NCBI GenBank assembly: GCA_965214085.1
Contig: OZ243937.1
Coordinates: 2,170,001-2,234,000, forward strand
Length of the DNA stretch: 64,000 bases
From: UBA6055 sp965214085
GTDB taxonomy: Bacteria; Chloroflexota; Anaerolineae; Aggregatilineales; Phototrophicaceae
Direction: 5' to 3'
Each line of letters starts with the position of its first letter. The first letter of the stretch is position 1. Made by a program: the position numbers and the translations under genes. Shown piece after piece: positions 33,821 to 42,792 of this stretch. Below the pieces are notes generated by a model. That model saw nothing but the letters and a program-made list of their open reading frames with translations, was not told where the DNA came from and searched no databases.

Positions 33821-34774
33821 ATGTACAACGGACTACAGGTCATCGATTTTCACGTTCACTTCCCGACGCGGCAGGGCTCGTTAATCGAAGGCGGGCCCAA
33901 CCCGCGCAAGGACTACGCCGAGCGCGTGGGAGAGCGCCGCGCTGGCGTCGCTCGCGAGCTGGCTATGGCCTACAACCGCCAATGGCGCGCCACCTGGGGC
34001 TTTGAGCCGCCGGAACGGGGCGAGTTTACCGACGAAGAACTTGCTGATCGCTGGGCGGATGAGGTGGAGCGATATGGTTTGCGCGCAGTCGGATTTGTCA
34101 CTGGCGGCGGCAACAAGAATCTGGCAAAGGTCATTCAGCGCCATCCCGACAAATTCGTCGGTTTCGCCCACAATTACCTGTTCAGTGAAGGCGCGGCTGA
34201 TGAACTCAAACGCGCCGTTACCGAAGACGGTATGCGCGGATACAAGCTGCTGGCGCCGACGCTCGATCGCCCGGTGGAAGATGAAGCCGGCTATCCGGTC
34301 TGGGAAGCCTGCGCCGAGCTGGATATTCCTGTCCTCATCCACTTCGGCATCCAAGGCAGTGGCGGCGGCATCGCCTGGCATCAGAACATCAATCCGCTCA
34401 AGCTACACAACGTGGCGAAGGACTTCCCCGAAGTAACTTTTGTTGTGCCGCACTTCGGCTGCGCTTGGATTCGCGAAACATTGCAGTTGTGCTGGGCTTG
34501 CGCCAATGTCTCGATTGACACCAGCGGCTCCAATCAATGGGTCAAATGGGTTGACGGCGACTGGAGCACCAAGAAGCTCTTCCAAAAGTACATGGAAACC
34601 ATCGGGCCCGAGCGCATCATCTTTGGCTCTGATTCCAGCTATTTTCCGCGTGGATTCGCAGAGCCCTATTTAAGCTCGCAAATCCGCGATGTGCGCGAAC
34701 TCAATTACCGCGAAGACGACATTCAGTTGATTTTTGGCGGAAACGCGGCGCGGTTATTCAAGATCGACCTGTAA
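33821..34774 (+). CDS. Amidohydrolase family protein (metal-dependent, TIM barrel)
   Basis: A roughly 317-residue amidohydrolase-2 type enzyme (decarboxylase or lactonase relatives). The N-terminal metal motif is IDFHVHFP (HxH), followed by RGYKLLAPTLDRP, the LDIPVLIHFG strand with the metal His, VPHFGCAWIRE with another His, and RIIFGSDSSYFPRG with the catalytic Asp. The start is uncertain among ATG codons at 33806, 33812 and 33821; GGAG precedes the last. It lies 90 bases upstream of the sugar-binding-protein gene. The substrate is not known. Confidence 0.86.
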   Translation: MYNGLQVIDFHVHFPTRQGSLIEGGPNPRKDYAERVGERRAGVARELAMAYNRQWRATWGFEPPERGEFTDEELADRWADEVERYGLRAVGFVTGGGNKNLAKVIQRHPDKFVGFAHNYLFSEGAADELKRAVTEDGMRGYKLLAPTLDRPVEDEAGYPVWEACAELDIPVLIHFGIQGSGGGIAWHQNINPLKLHNVAKDFPEVTFVVPHFGCAWIRETLQLCWACANVSIDTSGSNQWVKWVDGDWSTKKLFQKYMETIGPERIIFGSDSSYFPRGFAEPYLSSQIRDVRELNYREDDIQLIFGGNAARLFKIDL

Positions 34775-34863
34775 GCGAGCGAGCAAGGCGAATTTGGCAA
34801 TCGCCCGCAGATAAGTTAAAGTCGGAGTGTATGAATCTACACACATATCATAAGGAGAATGAA

Positions 34864-36165
34864 ATGCGTAAGTCTAGGCTGATTGCCATACTGGCAGTGC
34901 TGGTCATTTTGTTGTCGCTTGGGGCAGTAGCGGGCGCGCAAGATGACGTGGTAGAAATCGAATACTGGCAATATAACTTCGGCGCTCGCGTGGATGCGAT
35001 GAATATGCTGATAGAGCAATTCGAAGCGGAAAATCCGGGCATTAAGGTCGTCCACAATAGCGATATCCCCTATGCCAACTTCCGCGACGAATTGGCCGCC
35101 TCGGCGCCGGCCGGTGTGGGACCTGATGTCGTGACCCTGTTCTACGGCTGGATCCCATCCTTTGTAGACGCCGGTTACCTGATCCCGCTGCCGGACGATA
35201 CATTTAGCGAAGAATTCATCCAGGAGACCTTCTCGCCAATGGTCGCCAATTCCAAGTTTGAAGGCAGCTATTGGGCGATACCCACCGCGGTGCGTTCGCT
35301 GGCGCTGTTCTGGAATAAAGATATCTTCGCTGACGCCGGCCTGGATCCGGATTCTCCGCCGGCTACGCTGGATGAATTTGTTGATGCCGCTGTCGCCACG
35401 ACAATGTACGACGGCGACATGAAGGACATTCTGAGCATCTCCCGCCAAGGGCACGCGCCGGCGCTAGCGTCGCAGGATCATCACTGGTTCCGCGAAGTGC
35501 TGATTCGTCAGTACGGCGGCGCGCCTTACAGCGATGACGGCCGCACCGTAACCTACAACAGCGAAGAAGGCTGTGCCGCGTTCAGTTGGCTGGCCGCCTT
35601 TGAGACCGAATTGGTAACGGGCAGCAACGACATCCTCGATGGTTCGACCAACGCCTTCGTCAATGGCGAGACGGCGCTGCATGTTGACGGCTCGTTCCGC
35701 GTTGGCACGATCAGAAACAATAATCCTGATCTGAATTACGGCGTGACCGAATTGCCTTTGGGTCCCAATGGCGAGCGGCACACCTTCGGTTCCTATTGGA
35801 CGCACGGCATCACCCGCCGCGCCAATGACGATCCCGCTCGTATGGAAGCGGCTGTCAAGTTCTTGCAGTTCATCACAACTCCGGAAGCGGGTACGCTTTG
35901 GGTCAACAACGTGGGTGAATTGCCGGCGCAGCTTTCGGCAGCCAGCGATGAGATGATCCTTGCTGATCCAATTCTTGGCGCCTTCTCGGCCGGGCTGGCC
36001 TACTCCCACGCGACCTTCTTCGTGGACGAGAGCGCTCAGCGGCAGGTCTTGATCGACGCCTTCGACAACATCCGCCTCGGCGGCATGGATCCCTGCGAGG
36101 CGCTGGATGAAGCTGCGGCGGCTGAGCAGGAGCTCATTGACAACTTCTGGGCTGATCGAGAGTAG
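34864..36165 (+). CDS. ABC transporter substrate-binding protein, CUT1 (sugar) type
   Basis: Extracytoplasmic solute receptor (433 residues) of the carbohydrate-uptake-1 family. A signal peptide with a Lys/Arg start (MRKSRLIAILAVLVILLSLG) is followed by AVAGAQDD; no lipobox Cys is seen, so it is probably released or anchored by the uncleaved helix. The mature part has the SBP_bac_1 fold features EIEYWQYNFG, FEAENPGIKVV, DVVTLFYGWIPSF and a late FGSYWTHGITR block. The ATG at 34864 has AAGGAG six bases upstream. A large hairpin follows the stop, before the permease genes. Confidence 0.92.
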   Translation: MRKSRLIAILAVLVILLSLGAVAGAQDDVVEIEYWQYNFGARVDAMNMLIEQFEAENPGIKVVHNSDIPYANFRDELAASAPAGVGPDVVTLFYGWIPSFVDAGYLIPLPDDTFSEEFIQETFSPMVANSKFEGSYWAIPTAVRSLALFWNKDIFADAGLDPDSPPATLDEFVDAAVATTMYDGDMKDILSISRQGHAPALASQDHHWFREVLIRQYGGAPYSDDGRTVTYNSEEGCAAFSWLAAFETELVTGSNDILDGSTNAFVNGETALHVDGSFRVGTIRNNNPDLNYGVTELPLGPNGERHTFGSYWTHGITRRANDDPARMEAAVKFLQFITTPEAGTLWVNNVGELPAQLSAASDEMILADPILGAFSAGLAYSHATFFVDESAQRQVLIDAFDNIRLGGMDPCEALDEAAAAEQELIDNFWADRE

Positions 36166-36180
36166 ACGCTGCTTGTAGTT

Positions 36181-36251
36181 CGCAACTATCCCGCATCGCC
36201 GGGCGAAGAATCCTGGCGATGCGGGTTTGCAACATCTCGCGAATAGTTGCG
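36181..36251 (+). promoter_or_regulatory. Two-part intercistronic hairpin after the sugar-binding protein gene
   Basis: An inner stem CCCGCATCGCC/GGCGATGCGGG (36190-36200 with 36215-36225, perfect) ends in TTT. An outer stem CGCAACTAT/ATAGTTGCG (36181-36189 with 36243-36251, perfect) encloses it. Placed between the binding-protein gene and downstream transport genes, it may stop part of the transcripts or protect the upstream mRNA, as the malE-malF hairpins do. Confidence 0.75.
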
Positions 36252-36270
36252 AGCGGCTAAAGGAGAACTG

Positions 36271-36579
36271 GTGGAAGAAAAGAAACAGAGCGCATACGGA
36301 GCTGGTTATCAGGCCGGGCTCCAAGCGCAAGACTCGCGTAATCAAACCGCCTTTGTGATTGGCATCATCGCAGGCTTCTTCGGGCTATGGGGATTGTCCT
36401 ACATACTCAACAAGAAAGTTGGCGTAGGCTGTTTGTGGATGCTAATCGTTGGGCCCGCCTTGGCCGCGCTGCTCGGAGGGCTGATTGTCGCCACCGGCGG
36501 CATCGCCGCTATTGTCATTGTGCCGCTATGGCTTTACATCGTATACGTACAGGCAAAAAATGGCGCCAGCAACTTGTAA
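36271..36579 (+). CDS. Small membrane protein within the sugar ABC operon (unknown function)
   Basis: A 102-residue protein started at the GTG at 36271, six bases after AAGGAG. It has a polar N-terminus rich in Gln, Gly and Ala, then three hydrophobic stretches: a TM2-like segment with GIIAGFFGLWGLSYILN, a GCLWMLIVGPALAALLGGL helix, and a third Ile/Val-rich helix. It lies between the solute receptor and the first permease genes. I do not recognise a named family; TM2-domain-like proteins are the nearest match in style. It may assist the transporter or be unrelated. Confidence 0.7.
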   Translation: MEEKKQSAYGAGYQAGLQAQDSRNQTAFVIGIIAGFFGLWGLSYILNKKVGVGCLWMLIVGPALAALLGGLIVATGGIAAIVIVPLWLYIVYVQAKNGASNL

Positions 36580-36607
36580 GCGTTCCTTAAGTGCAGGATA
36601 AAGATCT

Positions 36608-37552
36608 GTGCATTTCATTAAGCGCAAGCGTTCGCTGCGGTCGTCGCGTTTTCGGTTGACGCTCGCCCGCAAGAAGATAGTCTGGGCGTATATCTTCCTC
36701 GCCATCCCCATCGTCTTCTTTGCCTACATCCGCATCTATCCGACCTTCTTCGCCTTCCAGATGAGCTTGCACGATTACAATCCGCTGTCGGTGGAGCAGC
36801 CCTACGTTGGCTTGGAAAATTACGAAAAAGTCTTTGAAGAGTTAAGCAAGAAGAAGTCCGTCACCAAGTCCGCCTTTCGCAATACGATCAGTTATGTCGC
36901 TTTCGGCGTGCCGATTCAACTTTGCCTGGCGCTGGCGATCGCCATGATGCTCAACGAAATTCGCTTTATGAGTACGTTGTATCGCATATTGTTCTTTTTG
37001 CCTTTCGTGACATCGACTATCGCCATCGCCTGGGTGTTTCGAATGCTCTACCAGCCGCGCTTTGGCTTGTTCAACGTCGTCTTGCAGTTCTTGTCGCTTC
37101 CGCAGCAGCCCTTTCTCCGCACCCCCCAGCAGGCGCTGCCGTCGGTGCTGGCGCTGGTGATTTGGCAAGGCATGGGCTTCGCGGTGATAATCTTCCTGGC
37201 TGGGCTCAAGCAGATTCCGCGCACCTATTACGAAGCCGCCGAAGTTGATGGCGCCAGCCGCTGGCACACGTTTCGCTTTATCACGATGCCGCTGCTGAAT
37301 CCCAGCATCGTCTATCTGCTGGTATTGCAGACGATTTCCTTCTTGCGTATGTTCGCGCCGGTGGTCGCGATGACCGAACAGGGGCGCGGCGGACCGCTTG
37401 ATTCAACCACGACAGTGGTGCTGCGTGTGTATCGCGAGGCTTTCCAAAGTTTCAATATGGGCTACGCCTCGTCGCTTACCGTCGTGCTATTTGCCATGAT
37501 ATTGGGCGTTACCATCATACAGCTCTCCGTTACATCGCGGCGGATCAACTGA
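36608..37552 (+). CDS. ABC transporter permease, CUT1 MalF type
   Basis: First membrane subunit (314 residues) of the sugar importer, six helices. The EAA loop EAAEVDGASRWHTFRFITMP near residues 212-231, which docks the ATPase, is well conserved. The start is a GTG at 36608 (MHFIKRKRS), with the basic N-terminus typical of the family. It is followed seven bases later by the MalG-type permease. No ATPase gene is nearby, so a shared MsmK-like ATPase must serve it. Confidence 0.92.
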   Translation: MHFIKRKRSLRSSRFRLTLARKKIVWAYIFLAIPIVFFAYIRIYPTFFAFQMSLHDYNPLSVEQPYVGLENYEKVFEELSKKKSVTKSAFRNTISYVAFGVPIQLCLALAIAMMLNEIRFMSTLYRILFFLPFVTSTIAIAWVFRMLYQPRFGLFNVVLQFLSLPQQPFLRTPQQALPSVLALVIWQGMGFAVIIFLAGLKQIPRTYYEAAEVDGASRWHTFRFITMPLLNPSIVYLLVLQTISFLRMFAPVVAMTEQGRGGPLDSTTTVVLRVYREAFQSFNMGYASSLTVVLFAMILGVTIIQLSVTSRRIN

Positions 37553-37559
37553 GGCGACC

Positions 37560-38456
37560 ATGGCCGAATCCATCACTCCCTCGAATATCTTCAAAGACCA
37601 GGGTCGGGTCAGGTCTGTAGGCAAAGCCGGCGACGATTGGAAATACAAGTTCTTTTCGTATCTGCTGCTGACCATGATCGCCTTCACCATGGTCGTGCCC
37701 TTTATGTGGATGCTGTCGACCTCGGTCAAGCCGGAGACAGAAATCCTGCGCCGGAATATCTTCCCGGTCGAGCCGACCCTGGACAACTACAACGAGGTCA
37801 TCAATCGGACGGATTTGCCGCTCTGGTACAAAAACTCCTTCATAGTCGCGGTCATCAGCACGGTCAGCGTAGCTTTCTTCGACGCGCTGGCGGGTTACGT
37901 CTTCGCCAAGTACGACTTCCCCGGCAAGCGTCCCATCTTCATCATCTTCCTGACATCGCTGATGGTGCCGACCGAGATGCTGCTTATCCCCTGGTTTATC
38001 ATGTCATCCAATCCGCCAATTGGCGGCACCTGGGTCGACACGTACTGGGGCATCGCCTTCCCCGGGGTGATAACCGCCGCCGGCATCTTCCTCATGCGGC
38101 AGTTCATGCAAGGTGTGCCGGACGAGCTGCTGGATGCCGGGCGCATCGACGGCGTCAGCGAGTTCGGCTTGTTCTGGCGCGTGGCGGTCCCGCTGAGCCT
38201 GCCGGCGATTGGCGCGCTGTGCATCTTCAACTTCCTGGGCAATTGGAACGCCTTCATCTGGCCCCTGATCGCCACCACAAGGTCGGAGATGTTCACATTG
38301 CCAGTGGGCATTCAGCAATTCTCATCCGAAGCGGATACGCCTTGGAATCTAATCATGACCGGCGCCTCGCTGTCGGTTGTCCCGCTCTTGCTGGTCGTCA
38401 TCATCTTTCAGCGTTACATAATTGAGGGAATCGCGCTAACGGGCTTGAAAGGCTGA
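37560..38456 (+). CDS. ABC transporter permease, CUT1 MalG type
   Basis: Second membrane subunit (298 residues) of the sugar importer. It has six helices, an N-terminal cytoplasmic segment of about 35 residues, and the EAA-loop DELLDAGRIDGVSEFGLFWR near residues 193-212. The C-terminal half carries FNFLGNWNAFIWPLI, typical of MalG/LacG relatives. It is separated from the lyase gene downstream by three bases, suggesting co-translation. Confidence 0.92.
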   Translation: MAESITPSNIFKDQGRVRSVGKAGDDWKYKFFSYLLLTMIAFTMVVPFMWMLSTSVKPETEILRRNIFPVEPTLDNYNEVINRTDLPLWYKNSFIVAVISTVSVAFFDALAGYVFAKYDFPGKRPIFIIFLTSLMVPTEMLLIPWFIMSSNPPIGGTWVDTYWGIAFPGVITAAGIFLMRQFMQGVPDELLDAGRIDGVSEFGLFWRVAVPLSLPAIGALCIFNFLGNWNAFIWPLIATTRSEMFTLPVGIQQFSSEADTPWNLIMTGASLSVVPLLLVVIIFQRYIIEGIALTGLKG

Positions 38457-38459
38457 GCC

Positions 38460-39938
38460 GTGCCGCGCGAGTCCGCTTCGTTTCCTCATCCTCTCTACGA
38501 AAAATACGTGCTGAAACCCTTCTTTCAGGACGCCAAGACCTACTACTATGAGCCTATGCTGGCGGCCAATCGCGCGCACGCCGTGATGCTTTTTCGCTGC
38601 GGAATCATCACACATGCAAACGCGGCCGCGCTGCTGAATGCGCTGGCGCAGGTCGACGCGGCCGGCATCGACGAGCTGGCCTACCGCTCGGGTGTGGAAG
38701 ACCTGTTCTTCGCGGTTGAGAACCGACTGATTGAAATAGCCGGCGCGGAATACGGCGGCAACTTACAGCTGGCGCGCAGCCGCAACGATCTGGGTTACGC
38801 CTTGACCCGCCTGGCTTTGCGAACGCCACTGCTGGCGGCAGCGGACGGCCTGATCAGCCTGCGCCTGAGTTTGCTGGCTTTCGCGCGGGAGCATCTGGAA
38901 ACGTTGATGCCCGGATATACGCATACGCAGCCGGCGCAGCCGACCACGATGGCGCATTATATCGCCGGCATTCTCGCTTGCCTGCAACGTGACTCCGCCC
39001 GATTGCGCTTTGCCTACGCGACCAACAATCAGAGTCCGCTGGGCGCCGCCGCCCTGACCGGCACAGCCTTTCCCATCGACCGGGAACTTAGCGCGCGCTT
39101 GCTCGGCTTCGACGAGGTTCAGCTCAGCACCTATGACAGCATTGGCGCCTCGGATAATATGACGGATGTGGCCGGCGCTTTGTCCACGCTGGGGGTGAAT
39201 CTCTCGCGTTTTAGCAAGGACATGCTCTTTTGGGCGACGCAGGAAAGCGGGGCGATTCGCATCGACGAGAGCTTCCTGCAGATTAGCTCCATCATGCCGC
39301 AGAAGCGCAATCCGGTCGTGCTGGAGCATCTGCGCGCGCGCATCAGCCGCATGATGGCGCAGGCGCAGGGAATCACGCTGCAATGTCACAATATCCCCTT
39401 CGGCGATACACAAGACATCGAAGACGAGATCATCCCGCTGCTGTTTGGGTCATTGGAAACGGCGGTCGAAATCCTGGATCTCTATGGCGCTGTGGTGGAT
39501 ACGCTGGGCGTCAATGTCGAGCATCTGCGCCGGCGCGCTATAGCTGGTTTCACGACCGTTACCGAATTGGCGGATACCCTGGTGCGGGAAGCCGGCCTGC
39601 CCTTCCGCCAAGCGCATAGTCTGGTTGCGGCGCTGGTGCGTCACGCGCAGGCGCAGGAGACTGACTTGAGCGCCGATAGCTTGCGACTGGTCGCGCTGGA
39701 TACACTGGGACGGCAAGTTGAACTAGCTGATGAAGCTTTCGATCGCGCGCTTGACCCGCGTGCCTTCGTCAACGCGCGAGACCTGCCGGGCGGCGCCGCG
39801 CCCAGCTCCACGGCAGCCGTTCTGGATGCGCAAGAGCGCGTCATCGGCGCAGATCGTGCTTGGCTGGAATCCACGCGCGCAGCTTTGGCCGCGGCCGATC
39901 AGTCGCTCAGCAACGAGGTTGAAGCCCTCACCCGCTAA
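38460..39938 (+). CDS. Argininosuccinate lyase homologue, probably a C-N lyase of the transport operon
   Basis: A 492-residue member of the fumarase/aspartase superfamily, argininosuccinate lyase branch. Key motifs are LARSRNDLG (about 105-112), GYTHTQPAQPT with His155, and the signature SSIMPQKRNP with the catalytic Ser at 276-277. It begins with GTG three bases after the sugar permease gene, and no argG or other arginine genes are near. By context it may eliminate fumarate or a related acid from an N-substituted compound imported by the cluster, as the EDDS lyase relatives do. True arginine biosynthesis remains possible. Confidence 0.8.
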   Translation: MPRESASFPHPLYEKYVLKPFFQDAKTYYYEPMLAANRAHAVMLFRCGIITHANAAALLNALAQVDAAGIDELAYRSGVEDLFFAVENRLIEIAGAEYGGNLQLARSRNDLGYALTRLALRTPLLAAADGLISLRLSLLAFAREHLETLMPGYTHTQPAQPTTMAHYIAGILACLQRDSARLRFAYATNNQSPLGAAALTGTAFPIDRELSARLLGFDEVQLSTYDSIGASDNMTDVAGALSTLGVNLSRFSKDMLFWATQESGAIRIDESFLQISSIMPQKRNPVVLEHLRARISRMMAQAQGITLQCHNIPFGDTQDIEDEIIPLLFGSLETAVEILDLYGAVVDTLGVNVEHLRRRAIAGFTTVTELADTLVREAGLPFRQAHSLVAALVRHAQAQETDLSADSLRLVALDTLGRQVELADEAFDRALDPRAFVNARDLPGGAAPSSTAAVLDAQERVIGADRAWLESTRAALAAADQSLSNEVEALTR

Positions 39939-39977
39939 TCGCCGGCGAGCCCTAGCCAGATTTCACTGCTCAGCGAC

Positions 39978-40658
39978 CTAGTCGGAATCCGACGCGGCCT
40001 CCTCTGAAACGGGATCGGGATCGTCGATATCCGATCTGCCTTCCAGCGTGAGCAAGTAGGCGACGATATCAAAGATTTCGAGATCGCTATAGATCCTTGC
40101 CCAATTCCAGGGCATGAGCTCGGGATCAAAACCCTCGACCGAATAAGCCTCGGTATCGACAATAGATTCATAAATATACTCGGCTGCACTCTGCCCTTCG
40201 ACCCGCGTGGCAGCGCGCTGCCGAATGTTGAGCAAGCCCGGGCCCAGGTTGGTCTTCTCGCTGTCGGCCAGGTGGCAATTCGAGCAGGAGTAACCGGAAC
40301 CGGCCTCCTCTTGGAAAGTCTCAAAGAGAATCTTGCCGTTCTCGGGATTGCGCGCGGCTACCATGCGATCTATCGGCGACAATATTGGCGTCGCTGTCGG
40401 TTCGCTTGTGGCGGTCGGCTGAGGACTGGGGGTAGCGGTCGGCTCGGGGGGCGGCGTCGCGGTTGCTGGCGCGGGAGTGTCAGTAGGCGCTTCCGTCGGC
40501 AGCGATTCCTCCACCTGCGTCGCCACCGGCGCGTCGGTTGCCCGCTGCAGAACAGGTGACTCCAAGGCGCCGCAGCCCGATGCCAAGACCCCCAGAACAA
40601 AGCACATGCCACAAATCAGCCTTGGTATGCGCAAATCGAATCGTTTCCGCTTAGTCAT
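39978..40658 (-). CDS. Lipoprotein cytochrome c with Pro/Thr-rich tether
   Basis: A 226-residue exported c-type cytochrome. A basic N-terminus and hydrophobic stretch end in LASGC (Cys29), a plausible lipobox. Residues of about 53-95 are a PT-rich linker (TATPPPEPTATPSPQPTAT) holding the haem domain away from the membrane. The domain has one haem site CSNCH at 125-129 and a probable axial Met182 in FDPELMPWNW. The start is the ATG at 40658; a GTG two codons upstream is the alternative. No oxidase or c-haem maturation genes are adjacent. Confidence 0.88.
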   Translation of the reverse strand: MTKRKRFDLRIPRLICGMCFVLGVLASGCGALESPVLQRATDAPVATQVEESLPTEAPTDTPAPATATPPPEPTATPSPQPTATSEPTATPILSPIDRMVAARNPENGKILFETFQEEAGSGYSCSNCHLADSEKTNLGPGLLNIRQRAATRVEGQSAAEYIYESIVDTEAYSVEGFDPELMPWNWARIYSDLEIFDIVAYLLTLEGRSDIDDPDPVSEEAASDSD

Positions 40659-40936
40659 CCCCACCGTCCTGTTATGCTTGAGATCAAGGTCGTATTGGAA
40701 AGCCGCGGGATATTATCGCAAATCGAGCCCTGATAATACAGGGGAATCATGCCGTTCATAGGCAGCTCATGATCTTCGCTCTTGAATCGAACAGCCGCCG
40801 CGATACCAGCAAGTTCCTATCTGCTGTCATCAACTATTCTAACTGAATTGCCGAAAGGGTATTGTGCTAGACTATGGTCAGGTGAATTAAGAATCGTTCA
40901 GCAGCAACCAAGTCGAACACGACAGGAAGGATCGTC

Positions 40937-42724
40937 ATGAAGCAAAAACTGGCTTTGATACTTGTACTATGTCTCTGTATCGGCGCGCCATTAAGCGCCC
41001 AGGAAATGGAGGCGCCGGGACCGGGCTTGGGCGGCATCGTCATAATGGAGACCACCGCCGGCGATCCAGCTACATTTAATCCGCTGATAGGCGGCGATAC
41101 AGCCTCGAGTGCTGTGTACGACTGGCTCTATCCGGAGATAATCGGCATCAGTCCCTCTACTGGCATGGAAGAGCCCAATGCACCAGGCAGCATGGCCGCG
41201 GGATGGGAATACGATGAAAGCGGAACCGTGCTGACCATACACCTGCGCGACGACATTGCTTGGAATGACGGCACGCCCATTACTTCCGCCGACTATATGT
41301 GGTCGATAGCTGCCGTACGCAGCGGCCAGATCGACAGCCCGCGCGCCGGCATATTCGAGACGATGGCGGATGGCACGCCGGCCGGCGGCAAGATCGTCAA
41401 CGTTGAAGCGCCCGACGACTACACTGTTGTGGTCACATTCAGCGAGGCCGATTGCATTTCTTTCAGCGATGTCAAGGATGTGACGCCGGTGCCGGCGCAT
41501 GTATATTCCGAAATATATGGTGACAATTACGCAGCCATGTTGGATGACCCGCGGCGCATTCCCACCGTCTCCTTCGGCGCATTCAAAGATGTTGAGTTTG
41601 CCGCTGGGGAACGCATCAGTTTGCTAGCTGACCAATCGTATCCGGATTCGCTGCTGGGCTTCATCAGTCCGTCAGAATTGGTCACCTTGCAGGTCGCCGA
41701 TGAGAATGTCGCCACGGAGCGCTTTATCGGCGGGGAATTCAGCATATTGGCTGTGCCTTCCATACGACAGGAAGAATTCCGCACTGACGAGAAGCTGCTG
41801 GAATTCCCGCGCTTTGAATTCACCGGCAACGGTTTTGTCTTCTTCGCCATGAATCAAGCCAATCCCGACAATCCGCAAGCCGGTATCGACGAAGACGGCA
41901 ACTTGATCCCGCAAGAGCCGCATCCGGTGCTCGGCGATGTACTGGTTCGGCAGGCGATTTCCCACGCCGTGGACATGGACGCGCTGATAGAAGGCATCCG
42001 CGATGGCAACGGCGTGAAGGTCGCCACACATACTATCCCGACCTCCTGGGTCTACAATCCCGAATTGCAATACGAACTCAATCCTGAACTGGCGATGGAA
42101 AAGCTGACCCAAGCCGGTTGGATCGACCATGATGACGACCCGAATACCGCGCGTGTTTGCCAGGATTGTCTCTTCGCCCGCGAAGTGGACGAGAGTTACA
42201 ACGGCAGCGAACTGAAGCTGGACCTGCACGTTCCGGCTGGCTCGGAAGTGAGCGAACAGATGGGCCTGTTCTTCCAAGCGGAAATGAACAAAGTGGGCTT
42301 CGCGGCCGACTTTGAAGCGATTGACTGGGGCAGCGCCTTCTTGCCGGAACTCAATGGCCAGTCCTTCGACATGAATATGCTGGGCTGGAGCCTGGGCTTG
42401 CCGGTTGACCCGGATATCTCGGCTTTCTACTATCCAGAAGTTGACGTGCCGGGCTCGGGCTTTAACTTCGTCTCCTACTACAATGCCGAGTTGATCGAGC
42501 TGAACGACCAGGCTCGCGTCGTACCCGGCTGCGATACCGAGGCGCGCGCGGAATTGTACGAGCGTGTTCAGGAGATACTCTTCAACGACATGCCCTACTT
42601 CTTCATGTACGTGTCGGAGTCCATGACCGCGGTGCTGCCGGGCACGGAGAACTGGAACCCCACACCATTCTCCCGCACCTATTCCATGGATGCCTGGGTT
42701 TCGCCCGCTGTCGCCATGCCTTAG
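40937..42724 (+). CDS. ABC transporter substrate-binding protein, peptide/nickel (SBP_bac_5) type
   Basis: Extracytoplasmic receptor of 595 residues for peptides or similar ligands. The signal peptide MKQKLALILVLCLCIGAPLS ends near AQE. Family blocks include PATFNPLIGGDTASS, TIHLRDDIAWNDGTPITSADY and VRQAISHAVDMDALIEG. Unusual features are a CQDC pair near residue 412 and acidic Asn/Asp-rich loops (GIDEDGNL; DHDDDPNT). A strong UUCG hairpin follows the stop. AGGAAGG precedes the ATG. With the two permeases downstream it forms a partial Dpp/Opp importer. Confidence 0.92.
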   Translation: MKQKLALILVLCLCIGAPLSAQEMEAPGPGLGGIVIMETTAGDPATFNPLIGGDTASSAVYDWLYPEIIGISPSTGMEEPNAPGSMAAGWEYDESGTVLTIHLRDDIAWNDGTPITSADYMWSIAAVRSGQIDSPRAGIFETMADGTPAGGKIVNVEAPDDYTVVVTFSEADCISFSDVKDVTPVPAHVYSEIYGDNYAAMLDDPRRIPTVSFGAFKDVEFAAGERISLLADQSYPDSLLGFISPSELVTLQVADENVATERFIGGEFSILAVPSIRQEEFRTDEKLLEFPRFEFTGNGFVFFAMNQANPDNPQAGIDEDGNLIPQEPHPVLGDVLVRQAISHAVDMDALIEGIRDGNGVKVATHTIPTSWVYNPELQYELNPELAMEKLTQAGWIDHDDDPNTARVCQDCLFAREVDESYNGSELKLDLHVPAGSEVSEQMGLFFQAEMNKVGFAADFEAIDWGSAFLPELNGQSFDMNMLGWSLGLPVDPDISAFYYPEVDVPGSGFNFVSYYNAELIELNDQARVVPGCDTEARAELYERVQEILFNDMPYFFMYVSESMTAVLPGTENWNPTPFSRTYSMDAWVSPAVAMP

Positions 42725-42739
42725 CGTTCAGCGCGATTT

Positions 42740-42771
42740 GGCTGTCAGGGAGCTTCGGCTCTCTGATAGCC
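42740..42771 (+). promoter_or_regulatory. UUCG-capped hairpin between receptor and permease genes
   Basis: GGCTGTCAGGGAGC-TTCG-GCTCTCTGATAGCC makes a 14-pair stem (two G-T pairs) with a cUUCGg tetraloop. No T-run follows, so it is more likely an mRNA-stabilising or ribosome-pausing element than a terminator. Confidence 0.75.
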
Positions 42772-42792
42772 CTGCCGCGAAACTGAAGCCTC

